Assembly (NCBI GenBank): GCA_030602585.1
Contig: JAUVZJ010000006.1
Span: 1 to 64,000 of the forward strand
From: Candidatus Methanophagales archaeon
Lineage (GTDB): Archaea > Halobacteriota > Syntropharchaeia > Alkanophagales > Methanospirareceae
Reading direction: 5' to 3'
DNA length: 64,000 nucleotides
The translations under genes were made by a program, and so were the position numbers. The notes beneath the pieces were generated by a model. That model made no database searches. It was given only the letters and a program-made list of their open reading frames with translations, and was not told the origin of the DNA. Position 1 is the stretch's first letter, and every line of letters begins with the position of its first letter. Shown piece after piece: positions 44,295 through 52,894 of this stretch.

Positions 44295-44414
44295 CCCGCC
44301 TTAACTCAGTTTGGAAGAGTGCGCGGCTGTAGTGTGACGTTTTATCACCTCCCAAGGGTCATATAACCGCGCGCGGACACCGTGCTGTCCCCGGTTCAAA
44401 TCCGGGAGGCGGGA
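44295..44414 (+). tRNA. trnY: tRNA-Tyr (GTA) with 46-nt intron
   Basis: Exon 1 is 44295-44332, intron about 44333-44378, exon 2 is 44379-44414 (74 nt mature). Acceptor CCCGCCT/AGGCGGG gives C1-G72 as in archaeal tRNA-Tyr. D arm ACTC/GAGT, anticodon stem CGCGG/CCGTG with loop C-T-GTA-G-A, T arm CCCGG-TTCAAAT-CCGGG, discriminator A. The intron lies after position 37, the canonical site cut by the archaeal splicing endonuclease. Intron bases CCGCGC can also pair with the 5' anticodon stem before splicing. The M42 peptidase starts 10 bases downstream. Confidence 0.88.
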
Positions 44415-44423
44415 TTTTTTAAA

Positions 44424-45470
44424 ATGACAGAAATGAAAGAACTATTGAAAAAATTAGCCGATGCACATGGCGTTTCGGGCTACGAAGAAGGGGTAAGGGG
44501 AATCGTGGAAGCGGAGTTACGGGAATACGTGGACGAGATAAAAACCGACAGGTTGGGGAATCTGATAGCCACGAAGCACGGTAAGAAACCTTCTGTTATG
44601 ATAGCTGCGCACCTCGATGAGATAGGGCTTATGGTGAAGCATATAGAAGACGAGGGTTTCATAAGATTCTCAACCGTGGGAGGCTGGTTTGCGCAGACAT
44701 TGCTCAATCAAAGGGTGATTTTGCACACCGAGGGCGGCGATGCGTTCGGCGTTATAGGCTCGAAACCGCCTCATGCAATGAAGAAGGAAGAGAGAGAGAA
44801 GGTAATAAAATCCGAAGATATGTTCATTGACGTAGGCGCTCGTAGCAAAGAAGAAGTGGAGCAAATGGGTATTCCTCTTGGAACGCCAGTCACCATAGAC
44901 CGGCACTTTGTAGAGCTCAAAAACGAGATGGTTACCTGTAAAGCATTTGATAATCGGTCAGGCATTGCAATGATGATAGAGGCGCTTAAAAGGGCAAATA
45001 CTGAATTCGAGGTGTATGCAGTGGGAACAGTGCAGGAGGAAGTAGGACTGAAAGGAGCACGGACTACCGCTTATGAACTCAACCCTGACGTTGCGATCGC
45101 AACCGATGTAGCAATAGCTGGCGGGCATCCCGGTATAGAGAAGAAGGATACAACGATAGAGATAGGAAAAGGTCCGGTAATCACCGTTTCCGATGCTGCG
45201 GGTCGTGGTATAATAACGCCCCCTTCAGTATTGAAATGGCTTAAAGAGTCTGCTTCTCGTTATAATATAGAATACCAGTTGAGCGTAGCAGAGGGCGGCA
45301 CAACCGACGCTACTGCAATACTTCTCACGAAAAGCGGCATACCCTCAGGCGTAATTAGCGTTCCCACAAGGTATATTCACACGCCTGTGGAGTTATTAAG
45401 CTTAAAAGACCTTGATAGATGCGCTGAACTCATTGCAAAAGCTATCGAGCGAGTGGGGGATTACTTCTAA
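44424..45470 (+). CDS. M42 family metallo-aminopeptidase (TET-like)
   Basis: About 348 aa from ATG 44424; an in-frame start at 44382 lies inside the tRNA and is rejected. Metal ligands: AHLDEIG (His63, Asp65), the bridging Asp of KAFDNRSG, VQEEVG (catalytic Glu pair), and RYIHTP. GGTTDATA is the usual late motif. TET peptidases form large tetrahedral complexes that remove residues from peptides. It lies 10 bases after the tRNA-Tyr, so it may share its transcript or be leaderless. Confidence 0.9.
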   Translation: MTEMKELLKKLADAHGVSGYEEGVRGIVEAELREYVDEIKTDRLGNLIATKHGKKPSVMIAAHLDEIGLMVKHIEDEGFIRFSTVGGWFAQTLLNQRVILHTEGGDAFGVIGSKPPHAMKKEEREKVIKSEDMFIDVGARSKEEVEQMGIPLGTPVTIDRHFVELKNEMVTCKAFDNRSGIAMMIEALKRANTEFEVYAVGTVQEEVGLKGARTTAYELNPDVAIATDVAIAGGHPGIEKKDTTIEIGKGPVITVSDAAGRGIITPPSVLKWLKESASRYNIEYQLSVAEGGTTDATAILLTKSGIPSGVISVPTRYIHTPVELLSLKDLDRCAELIAKAIERVGDYF

Positions 45471-45474
45471 ATAA

Positions 45475-45535
45475 ACCCTTTTCTTTTAGAAAAAACTTTT
45501 TTGCTTCGCAAAGACCTTTACTAAAAATTAAAAAG
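45475..45535. repeat. CTTTTCTTTTAGAAAAAACTTTT repeat
   Basis: The block CCCTTTTCTTTTAGAAAAAA with CTTTTTTGCTTCGCAAAGACC and TTTACTAAAAA carries short hairpins (TTGCTTCGCAA). Related sequence follows tRNA-Gln at 41290-41330 (TTTTTTACTCCGCAAAAACC). Confidence 0.55.
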
Positions 45536-45559
45536 TCTTAGCGGTTTCAGGAAAGAAAA

Positions 45560-46327
45560 ATGCCTTTAAGAATAAACCTTGGTGGCATCGTTCCTTTTTC
45601 TACCATAGACTGGCGAGGAAAAGCAGCAATGGTGATATTTCTTAGAGGATGTCCGCTCCGATGCAGCTATTGCCAGAATTATAACCTGTTAGAAGACTCT
45701 CACTACGGTGAGATGAAAGAAATAGAAGAGGACATAAAGAAAAACGAGGATTTCATAGATGCGGTGGTTATCTCCGGCGGTGAACCCTTCATGCAACCTC
45801 AGGCAATAGAGGAAATCGCGGAATTCGCGAAAAAGCACTCGCTGTTCGTTGCCGTGCAGACGAATGGGTTTTATCCCGCGGTTATCGAATCCATGCTAAA
45901 AAGGAAACTAATTGATAAAATCTTCCTCGACATCAAGGCGCCGCTATCAGATGAGAAGCTGTACGAGAAACTAACAAAGGTCTCCGGGGTAACGAGAAGA
46001 GTAAAAAATACGCTTGATGTTTGTATCCATGCGAAAATAGACCTCGAACTGGTAACGACCGTATTCAAGAATCTCGTTGGCGGCGAGGAAGTGAAGCGCA
46101 TAGCGGAAGAAATTGAAGAGGCTGGTGCCGCATACTGCCCGTATGTAATACAACAGGGAAGAGCCGAAATCGTTCCCGACAAAGCAATAAAAGAGGAGGA
46201 CGTGTTCAGCCACGACGAGTTAAAAGAGCTCGCAGCACTTGCATACCATGCCGCATATCTGAAAGAAGTCAGGGTCAGAACCAGGGAAGATGGTGAAGAA
46301 GTAATATTCAAGAGGGGGAAATCCTAA
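45560..46327 (+). CDS. Radical SAM activating enzyme (NrdG-like, anaerobic RNR activase type)
   Basis: A 255-aa radical SAM protein. The [4Fe-4S] site is Cys31-x3-Cys35-x2-Cys38 (RGCPLRCSYCQN). SGGEPFMQP is the AdoMet contact. The N-terminal LRINLGGIVPFSTIDWRG matches archaeal NrdG-type activases, which put a glycyl radical into anaerobic ribonucleotide reductase; activation of a pyruvate-formate-lyase-like enzyme is the alternative. No reductase gene is next to it. Confidence 0.8.
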   Translation: MPLRINLGGIVPFSTIDWRGKAAMVIFLRGCPLRCSYCQNYNLLEDSHYGEMKEIEEDIKKNEDFIDAVVISGGEPFMQPQAIEEIAEFAKKHSLFVAVQTNGFYPAVIESMLKRKLIDKIFLDIKAPLSDEKLYEKLTKVSGVTRRVKNTLDVCIHAKIDLELVTTVFKNLVGGEEVKRIAEEIEEAGAAYCPYVIQQGRAEIVPDKAIKEEDVFSHDELKELAALAYHAAYLKEVRVRTREDGEEVIFKRGKS

Positions 46328-46533
46328 ATCCTAAACTCTAAATACTAAACAAACCCAAATGACAAAAATAAAAAATTCAAAACAAACCTTTCTTTTGAAC
46401 GGCTTCGCCGTTCCATTGCTTTAGCAATGTGAAAAGAAAGCTTTACCAAAGAAACTATTATTTCAAAAAAGTTTGTTTTGGTATTGTGATTTTGAATTTT
46501 GATATTGTTTAGGATTTAGTGCTTGGTATTTAG
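46321..46533. repeat. Nested inverted repeat of AAATCCTAAA words enclosing a dispersed repeat
   Basis: ATCCTAAATCCTAAACTCTA and AATACTAAAC on the left are answered by GTTTAGGATTTAGTGCTTGG and TATTTAG at 46507-46533. Inside, AAAATTCAAAACAAAC pairs with GTTTGTTTTGG and TTTTGAATTTT. The centre (46385-46455) is a copy of the AAAGCTTTACCAAAG repeat with two extra hairpins, GAACGGC/GCCGTTC and CATTGCT/AGCAATG. Confidence 0.7.
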
Positions 46534-46569
46534 TTATTTATAACGATATTGTCTACTTAAGGGGTGAAC

Positions 46570-46902
46570 ATGGTAAGCGTTTTTATTGAGGCGGTTCCCG
46601 CAAATGTGCTTATTGCAAGAGCAGTTTGTAACGATAACGGGGATAGCAATGCGAATTACACATGCTTCGGAATGATGATAAGGATAAGAGGGGATAAAAA
46701 ACTTGTTTTGAAGAGGGTAATTATCGAACAGGCAATTGGCAGGGGATTGACCGAAAACGAATGGCAGAGTGTTGCATGGAATTATATCGGTGCTATTTCC
46801 AAATCGGAGCAAGACGAGATTGTATTCGTGGATTCCGAAGAATCAAAAATCATGGATGAGTATTGGGACAAACAGTTAGAGAGTGTCAAAAAGAAAACTT
46901 AA
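46570..46902 (+). CDS. Hypothetical protein
   Basis: About 110 aa from ATG 46570, with AAGGGGTGA as ribosome site; the upstream GTG is inside it. It starts VSVFIEAVPANVLIARAV and has an acidic C-terminal helix (MDEYWDKQLESVKKKT). No family recognised. The DUF22 gene follows after 27 bases. Confidence 0.6.
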   Translation: MVSVFIEAVPANVLIARAVCNDNGDSNANYTCFGMMIRIRGDKKLVLKRVIIEQAIGRGLTENEWQSVAWNYIGAISKSEQDEIVFVDSEESKIMDEYWDKQLESVKKKT

Positions 46903-46929
46903 AAAGTAGTTATCATATAATCAAACAAC

Positions 46930-47376
46930 ATGGCAAAAATAAAATGCGTTTTCTGGAAGGATAAACTCGGTGGGGAAACAGAGAGGCAGGTAACAGAGGC
47001 TTTCAGCTACGGATTTACCGTCGGTCCGCATGGCGAATGGGAAATGGTAATCGCAAAGGAGGATAAAGAAGTGAAGAAGGACGAAGTCGTGAATATAAAG
47101 ATAAACGAAATAGAGGTGCCTCCAAAGTCAATAATCTTGCCTTGCCCCATATTGCGACACGCACTTGGTATAGTTTCTTCGCTCGCGGCAGTGGGAAAGC
47201 CGACGGCGGTTGAGGAAAGAAGAGTTTTTGATGAAGTCATTTTTCACCCAATAAGCGATGGTAAGGTGGGCAAAGGGGAATTACTCTGTGTTATGAACAT
47301 ATTTTACGCTACAATCGAGCGAAGGCTTACAAGGGGAGCTGCGGAAAAGTGGCTGCAGGAGAGATACAGGTATTAG
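46930..47376 (+). CDS. Archaeal DUF22-like protein
   Basis: A 148-aa protein with GFTVGPHGEWEMVIAKED, INEIEVPPKSIILPCPI and the charged C-terminus IERRLTRGAAEKWLQERYRY. This fits my recollection of the archaeal DUF22 family, whose function is unknown. Its 3' end overlaps the UPF0200 kinase-like gene by 28 bases, suggesting translational coupling. Confidence 0.6.
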   Translation: MAKIKCVFWKDKLGGETERQVTEAFSYGFTVGPHGEWEMVIAKEDKEVKKDEVVNIKINEIEVPPKSIILPCPILRHALGIVSSLAAVGKPTAVEERRVFDEVIFHPISDGKVGKGELLCVMNIFYATIERRLTRGAAEKWLQERYRY

Positions 47377-47915
47377 CATTTGTCGGTGCACCCGCGGCAG
47401 GGAAGACCGAAGCTGCATCGGTTGCAAAGGAAATGGGCATTCCAGTCATAACAATGGGAGAAGTAATAAGAGAAGAGTTGAAAATGCGAGGGCTTTCGTT
47501 AAGCGACGAAAATGCGGGCAGAGTAGCAACTGAGCTAAGGGATAGGGAGGGGATGGATGCGATTGCAAAACGGTGCATCCCGCTTATAAAGGACATAGAG
47601 AGAAAAAAAGCGGAAAAGATGGTTATCGTGATAGATGGAATAAGAGGCATCGCAGAAGTAGAAACGTTCAAGAGAGAATTTGGCAATGATTTCGTTCTTG
47701 TGAGAGTAGATGCGCCTCTTAGCCTTAGATATGAACGAATAAAATCCCGTGGTAGAAGCGATGACTTATTAAGTATCAGCGATTTTAAGAAGCGAGAGGA
47801 AAGGGAGAAAGGCTGGGGTATGGGAGAAGCGATGGAAAAAGCAGATAAGGTTGTAAAGAACGAGAGTTTCATAGAGGAGTTTAAAGAACAGATAAAAAGG
47901 ATTGTATTTCCATAG
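47349..47915 (+). CDS. UPF0200 P-loop nucleotide kinase-like protein
   Basis: A 188-aa P-loop protein starting at GTG 47349. Walker A is GAPAAGKTEAA near residue 10; VITMGEVIREELKMRGL and VIDGIRGIAEVETF are typical of archaeal UPF0200 (dephospho-CoA-kinase-like) proteins. Some archaeal relatives were linked to CoA synthesis, but the substrate is not proven. Overlaps the DUF22 gene. Confidence 0.8.
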   Translation: MAAGEIQVLAFVGAPAAGKTEAASVAKEMGIPVITMGEVIREELKMRGLSLSDENAGRVATELRDREGMDAIAKRCIPLIKDIERKKAEKMVIVIDGIRGIAEVETFKREFGNDFVLVRVDAPLSLRYERIKSRGRSDDLLSISDFKKREEREKGWGMGEAMEKADKVVKNESFIEEFKEQIKRIVFP

Positions 47916-47922
47916 CTAATGT

Positions 47923-48015
47923 AAAAAACCACGAGATTAACACAAGACCAGAAAACAGAGAATAGATAACAGAGAACAGAAAACAGAATTCTGACTTCTG
48001 TTCTCTGACTTCTCG
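47923..48015. repeat. Inverted repeat with AGAGAACAGAA words
   Basis: AGAGAACAGAA (47972-47982) pairs exactly with TTCTGTTCTCT (47997-48007), with more CAGA/TCTG words on both sides. CCACGAGATTAACACAAGA at the left echoes the inner part of the 42771 repeat. It separates two convergent genes. Confidence 0.65.
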
Positions 48016-48037
48016 TATCTTCATCACAATTTCTCGC

Positions 48038-48484
48038 TTACACGGCATTTGCAACACTCAAGGGTTTCATGCTTTCCGTGGGAAACAACTGGTATTGCCG
48101 CATTGCTCTGCTCCCCTTTCTCTCTAAAATACCTTCAGAATGCATGCTCGCCAAATACGTTGATATGGTGCTAAGTCGCACATTCTCATCGAATGCTTCT
48201 TCATATATTCTCTTTACCTGTGAAGAGGTGAACCAACCATTTGGGGCACGTTCGTCATAGCGCAAAAAAGATGCCAACCTTTCCTTTATCGTGAGGTCTT
48301 CGCCTCCGCCGTCATAGGGATTCCTAACGGACGATGAAGAAAGTTGTCCCTCTAAAAACTGTGTTATACTTCTTATCATGAGAGGTTTAAACGATTCGCT
48401 TAGTAAATCACCTTCGCTTTCCATAGAAGTTTTCACTCCTTCTTCATTCGTCACCTCCACCCGCACCTTTATTCCCATCTTCAC
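48038..48484 (-). CDS. Winged-helix transcription regulator-like protein
   Basis: A 148-aa protein. Residues about 65-130 look like a winged helix (ERLASFLRYDERAP, FTSSQVKRIYEEAFDENVRLSTISTYLASMHSEGILERKG). The N-terminal strands (IKVRVEVTNEEGVKTSME) may form an effector or dimer domain. A 27-base palindrome lies just before its start, so it may regulate itself and the divergent dnaJ. Confidence 0.7.
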   Translation of the reverse strand: MKMGIKVRVEVTNEEGVKTSMESEGDLLSESFKPLMIRSITQFLEGQLSSSSVRNPYDGGGEDLTIKERLASFLRYDERAPNGWFTSSQVKRIYEEAFDENVRLSTISTYLASMHSEGILERKGSRAMRQYQLFPTESMKPLSVANAV

Positions 48485-48486
48485 GT

Positions 48487-48513
48487 CTTCACCTGTTCAC
48501 TGAACAAATGAAG
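48487..48513. promoter_or_regulatory. Palindromic operator before the winged-helix gene
   Basis: CTTCA-CC-TGTTC-ACT-GAACA-AA-TGAAG is a 27-base interrupted palindrome with all ten arm positions paired. It sits 3 bases before the regulator's start codon, near where the transcript should begin; TTATATATAA lies about 12 bases further upstream as the likely TATA box. This is a typical place for autorepression. Confidence 0.6.
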
Positions 48514-48659
48514 TATAGTTGGAGGTTATATATAAAGGTATAGGGTAAAGAAGGGAAAAACATACTTATTTCCTATGGAGCGAAGCAGTGAATAAGTGAA
48601 CCTTACTAAAACTTTATACCGTAGAAGATAAATTTTAAATAGCGGAGGGCAAGGCGAAG

Positions 48660-49889
48660 TTGGCTGCGAAGAAAGATTACTACGATACTTTAGGTGTGGA
48701 TAAAGGAGCATCGCAGGACGGAATAAAACGTGCTTATCGGAGATTAGCGAAAAAATATCATCCTGACCTTAACAAGGATAATACGAAGGATGCGGAAGAG
48801 AAGTTCAAAGAGGTATCTGAGGCTTATGAGGTGTTATCAGACCAGCAGAAGAGAACGAATTATGATAGTTTTGGACATGCCGGCGTTGATTTTGGTCCGG
48901 GAGGATTTGACTGGTCTCATTTCACGAGGTTTAACGATATAGACGATATATTTGGTGATTTGCTCAGAGATTTATTTGGAGGAGGCCGTGGATTTGGTAG
49001 AGGAGGTGGTGGTGCCGGAGTAGGAAGTGCCATATTTGATGAGTTCTTCGGCAGGGGCTATACGAGAGCGGATGGGAGATACAGACCAGAAAGAGGAAGC
49101 GATATCAGGTATGGGCTTGAGATAGACCTTGAGGAAGCAGTGAAGGGAATGGAGAAAGAGATAAGCATTGTTAAAGAAGAGCAATGCCCCTCCTGTAAGG
49201 GAACAGGTGCGAGTTCGGGTGGATTGGGAACCTGTTCTACCTGTGGAGGAACGGGACAGACAAGGAAAGTGCAAAGGCAGGGCTTTGCTCAATTCGTTTC
49301 TATCTCTACATGTCCTCGATGTGGAGGAAGGGGAAAAGTGATAGAGAAGCCGTGCGAGGATTGCAATGGAAGCGGTAAAAATAGAGTGAATAAGCGAATA
49401 TCGGTGCGAGTACCACCGGGTGTGGATACCGGAAGCAGATTAAGGATTGCAGGTGAAGGAGGAGCAGGAGAAAGAGGAGGACCACCGGGCGATTTGTATG
49501 TAGTGATCCATGTAAGAGAGCATGAATTCTTCAAAAGGGCGGGGGATGACCTGTTTTGTGATATTCCTATTCGCTTCGCACAGGCAGCGCTTGGCGATGA
49601 GATAGAGGTAAAGACGATAGATGGTAACGTTGCGAGAATAAAAATGCCGGCGGGCACGCAATCAGGCACGGTTTTCCGGCTGAAGAACAAAGGAATGCCG
49701 GATTTGAAAGGCTACGGCAGAGGAAACATGCTGGTGAAAGTGGATGTAGTAACGCCAGCAAAACTGAGTAAAAAACAGAAGGAATTGCTACGTGAATTTG
49801 ATAATGAAGTGGGAGGAGGACAAGAAGAGGGGCAAGGGCAAAAGAAAGGTTACTTCTGGTGGAATAAAAACGAAGGTAGAAGTAAATAA
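48660..49889 (+). CDS. dnaJ: Chaperone DnaJ (type I Hsp40)
   Basis: A 409-aa co-chaperone that stimulates DnaK. It starts at TTG 48660 after GGAGGGCAAG. J-domain residues 6-70 include HPD at 34-36. A Gly/Phe-rich linker follows ([12 protein letters not shown]). The zinc domain has four CxxCxGxG motifs ([32 protein letters not shown]), then the substrate domains. No dnaK or grpE is in the window. Divergent from the winged-helix regulator. Confidence 0.95.
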   Translation: MAAKKDYYDTLGVDKGASQDGIKRAYRRLAKKYHPDLNKDNTKDAEEKFKEVSEAYEVLSDQQKRTNYDSFGHAGVDFGPGGFDWSHFTRFNDIDDIFGDLLRDLFGGGRGFGRGGGGAGVGSAIFDEFFGRGYTRADGRYRPERGSDIRYGLEIDLEEAVKGMEKEISIVKEEQCPSCKGTGASSGGLGTCSTCGGTGQTRKVQRQGFAQFVSISTCPRCGGRGKVIEKPCEDCNGSGKNRVNKRISVRVPPGVDTGSRLRIAGEGGAGERGGPPGDLYVVIHVREHEFFKRAGDDLFCDIPIRFAQAALGDEIEVKTIDGNVARIKMPAGTQSGTVFRLKNKGMPDLKGYGRGNMLVKVDVVTPAKLSKKQKELLREFDNEVGGGQEEGQGQKKGYFWWNKNEGRSK

Positions 49890-49958
49890 AATACAAACTA
49901 TCCAAAATTAACATTAGCACCGCTTAATAGAATAGATAAAAAGAAGGAGATGAATGGC

Positions 49959-51740
49959 ATGAGCACAAAGAGAGAAATAAGAACGCCTATACTCTCAGTT
50001 CTGGGACACATAGACCATGGTAAGACCACTTTACTCGATTCCATAAGGGGCACTGCGATAACAGTGAAGGAAGCAGGACGTGTAACACAGCATATAGGCG
50101 CAACAGAAATTCCCGTTGATACGATAAAGAAGATTTGTGAACCCTTAAAAAGAGACTGGACGGGAATAGAAGTCCCTGGTTTGCTTTTCATTGACACGCC
50201 AGGGCATCATGCTTTCGCCTCTTTGAGGAAAAGGGGAAGTGCTTTAGCCGACGTTGCGGTTCTTGTGGTGGACGTGATGGAGGGATTCCAGCCGCAAACA
50301 TACGAATCGTTAAACATTTTAAAATTATTAAAAACGCCGTTTGTCGTTGCATTAAACAAAATAGACCGTATAAAGGGGTGGAATTCAAAGAAGGAACCTT
50401 TCTTTATCAATTGTAAAGACCAGCCGGAATATGCGATGAAGGAACTGGATGCGAAAATATATGAAATAGTGGGCGACCTTTACGATAAAGGCTTCTCGAC
50501 CGAGCGGTATGACCGGATAAAAGACTTCTCAAGAAATGTGAGTATCGTGCCGGTGAGTGCGAAGACCGGGGAAGGTATTGCAGATTTGCTACTCGTGCTC
50601 ATAGGCTTATCGCAGAAGTTCTTTGAACGAACTTTGAAGCTACATTTAGAAGATGCGGGCGTTGGCACTATATTGGAGAAGAAGGAGGAGAGAGGGCTCG
50701 GAACCACGATTGACGTGATATTATACGATGGAAAGATCGGCGTGGGCGATACGATAGTGATAGGAAGCACAGAGGAGACGCCAATAGTAACAAAAGTGAA
50801 GGCGTTGTTGAAGCCACGCGCTTTGCAGGAAATACGAATGGAGCAAAGATTTGATCGTGTGAAAACGGTGAATGCCGCTTCTGGCGTGAAAATAGTAGCC
50901 CCGGATATAGAAAATGCGCTTCCCGGTTCGCAGGTAAGGGTGGTGAAAGAGGAGGATGTGCTTGAGAGCGTGGTGAAAGAGGTGAAGAGCGAGATCGAGG
51001 AGATGAAAATGGAGACAAGCCCGGAAGGAATAATCATAAGGGCGGATACAATCGGGTCGCTGGAAGCGCTTGCTCTTGAGCTGAAAGGTGACGAGATAGT
51101 CGAGATAAAAAAGGCGGAAGTCGGGAATATATCTAAAAGAGATGTGATAGACGCTACTACGGTTAAGAATCGTTATTCCAGGGTTATTTTGGGCTTTAAC
51201 GTTGATATACTTCCGGATGCAAAAGAAATAGCTTTGCAAAACGGGATACCCGTGTTTATAAACGATGTTATTTACCGATTGATAGAAGATTACGCGAATT
51301 GGGTGAAGGAAGAGCGGGAGAAAGAGAAGCGGGATAGAGCGGAGCGGCTGACTACGCCTGCTAAGATAAAAATACTGCCTGGGTGTGTGTTCAGACAAAG
51401 CAAGCCTGCTATCGTGGGTGTAGAAGTTTTGGGTGGTAAAATAAGAACCGGTGTGGAACTGGTAAAAGCGGATGGGGCAAACGTTGGAAAGATAAATGAG
51501 ATACAGGATAAAGGAGAGAGCATAAAAAGTGCAGAGCAGGGGATGCAGGTCGCTATTTCAATGAAAAAACCGACGGTGGGGCGGCAAATAAATGAGAAGG
51601 ATGTTTTATACGTGGATATTACCGAAGAGGAAATGAAAGAGATAAAAATGATAAGGGGTTTGTTGTCGGCAGATGAAGAAGAAGTGCTGGGGGAATTGCT
51701 GGAGATAAAGAGAAGTAGGAATCCTGTTTGGGGTGAATGA
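49959..51740 (+). CDS. infB: Translation initiation factor aIF5B
   Basis: About 593 aa from ATG 49959; ATG 49950 directly abuts the GGAG site, so the second Met is preferred. G motifs: GHIDHGKTT (16-24), DTPGHHAF and NKID. Domain II (GLGTTIDVILYDG) and domain III/IV follow (GIIIRADTIGSLEALA, LPGCVFRQSKPAIVGVEV). The size matches archaeal IF5B, which joins ribosomal subunits. No intein. It follows dnaJ on the same strand after 69 bases. Confidence 0.96.
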   Translation: MSTKREIRTPILSVLGHIDHGKTTLLDSIRGTAITVKEAGRVTQHIGATEIPVDTIKKICEPLKRDWTGIEVPGLLFIDTPGHHAFASLRKRGSALADVAVLVVDVMEGFQPQTYESLNILKLLKTPFVVALNKIDRIKGWNSKKEPFFINCKDQPEYAMKELDAKIYEIVGDLYDKGFSTERYDRIKDFSRNVSIVPVSAKTGEGIADLLLVLIGLSQKFFERTLKLHLEDAGVGTILEKKEERGLGTTIDVILYDGKIGVGDTIVIGSTEETPIVTKVKALLKPRALQEIRMEQRFDRVKTVNAASGVKIVAPDIENALPGSQVRVVKEEDVLESVVKEVKSEIEEMKMETSPEGIIIRADTIGSLEALALELKGDEIVEIKKAEVGNISKRDVIDATTVKNRYSRVILGFNVDILPDAKEIALQNGIPVFINDVIYRLIEDYANWVKEEREKEKRDRAERLTTPAKIKILPGCVFRQSKPAIVGVEVLGGKIRTGVELVKADGANVGKINEIQDKGESIKSAEQGMQVAISMKKPTVGRQINEKDVLYVDITEEEMKEIKMIRGLLSADEEEVLGELLEIKRSRNPVWGE

Positions 51741-51762
51741 AGTGTGGCACGTTTGTAAAATG

Positions 51763-51855
51763 GTTTTTACCGCTGAGCCCGCAGAGAACACAGAGAGTCA
51801 GAAAAATCATTTATCTTATTTCATCTTAGCGCTCTCCGTGACCACGGCGGTAAAC
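51763..51855. repeat. ACCGC...GCGGT inverted repeat
   Basis: TTTTTACCGCTGAG with CCCGCAGAGAACACAGAGAG is answered by GCTCTCCGTGACC and GCGGTAAAC. It is a relative of the inner part of the 33570-33750 element. It lies between the convergent infB and trmI genes. Confidence 0.6.
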
Positions 51856-51865
51856 AAATAAGGGT

Positions 51866-52675
51866 TTAGTTTTGGATTTTCCTCGCTACAAAAATGAACC
51901 CGGTATGAGCAATCATTTTATGTTCAGGACGCATGCTTCTACCCTTTATCTCCCAGCCGCGCATACCAACCTCATAAATACTCATAACACGGAAGCTTCG
52001 CGGGTATCTCAACTCCAGCCGTTTCGATAGCTTGTATATCTGCAACACGGTAGGATTGTAACACAGGAGTATTCCACCGTTTCTCAGCGATTGTTCTATG
52101 TGCTTCAGCACTCGCCAGGGCTCTTGAAGGTCCAATATTATTCTATCCAATTCTTTCTCTTCTATGCCTTCATACACATCCTTATCCTTTAATATCAACT
52201 CCCCTGAATGTTCTTTTCCTGTACTTTCTACTTTGCCGAAGAATGTTTCTATGTTTTTTCGTGCGATTTCCGAGAATTCCTTCCTCCTTTCATACGATAC
52301 CACTTTACCGTCCTTGCCCACAGCACGTAACAAAGCCATCGTAAGAGCTCCTGAGCCTGACCCCGCTTCTAATACCTTTGCACCCGGAAATATGTCCGCG
52401 AGCATTAAAATGGCTGCGATGTCCTTGGGGTATATTATTTGCGAACCTTTCCGCATCTTTGATATGTATTCTGCTAAAGTTGGTCTGACGATCAGGAGGT
52501 TTTCTCCACCGGCGGACTTTATAACACTTCCGTCCTCTAATCCTATTATCTCGTCATGCGAGATTGTGCCACGGGTGAAAGAGAAAGAGGAGCCCGTTTT
52601 CAATAAAATCCGGTATCTTTTACCTTTTTTATCTATCAGATGCACGAGCTCGCCTTCTTTCATACGCATTGACAT
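51866..52675 (-). CDS. trmI: tRNA (adenine57/58-N1)-methyltransferase TrmI
   Basis: A 269-aa class I methyltransferase. An N-terminal beta domain (VHLIDKKGKRYRILLKTG) precedes the Rossmann domain with VLEAGSGSGALTMALLRAVG and later LDRIILDLQEPWRVLKHIEQSLRNGG (DLQEPW motif). Archaeal TrmI makes m1A57/58 in the T loop, stabilising tRNA. Start at 52675; two Met codons close by are alternatives. Confidence 0.92.
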   Translation of the reverse strand: MSMRMKEGELVHLIDKKGKRYRILLKTGSSFSFTRGTISHDEIIGLEDGSVIKSAGGENLLIVRPTLAEYISKMRKGSQIIYPKDIAAILMLADIFPGAKVLEAGSGSGALTMALLRAVGKDGKVVSYERRKEFSEIARKNIETFFGKVESTGKEHSGELILKDKDVYEGIEEKELDRIILDLQEPWRVLKHIEQSLRNGGILLCYNPTVLQIYKLSKRLELRYPRSFRVMSIYEVGMRGWEIKGRSMRPEHKMIAHTGFIFVARKIQN

Positions 52676-52894
52676 TGATTTAATATTGACTTAGGTGAAT
52701 AATAAGGGGGGATTTTTGGGTGTCTTAAAGACCGACCATATGCTTTGCACCTAAATTCACGTTTGCACTTTTATTCGGTTAGTTGCACCTTTATTCGCTC
52801 ATAATTAGTATCTTAGGAGCACAGCCGCTTTGCTCCCAAAACACCAATCAGAAGAATACAAGTGATGAACACAAATGTTTTTATATGGAAAAGA

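Noticed and set aside
44295-44414. tRNA with a long variable arm (type II) and no intron
   Set aside because: Pairing CGCGG with the first CCGCG would leave an 18-base variable region of poor fold; pairing with CCGTG gives a standard cloverleaf and a canonical intron position.
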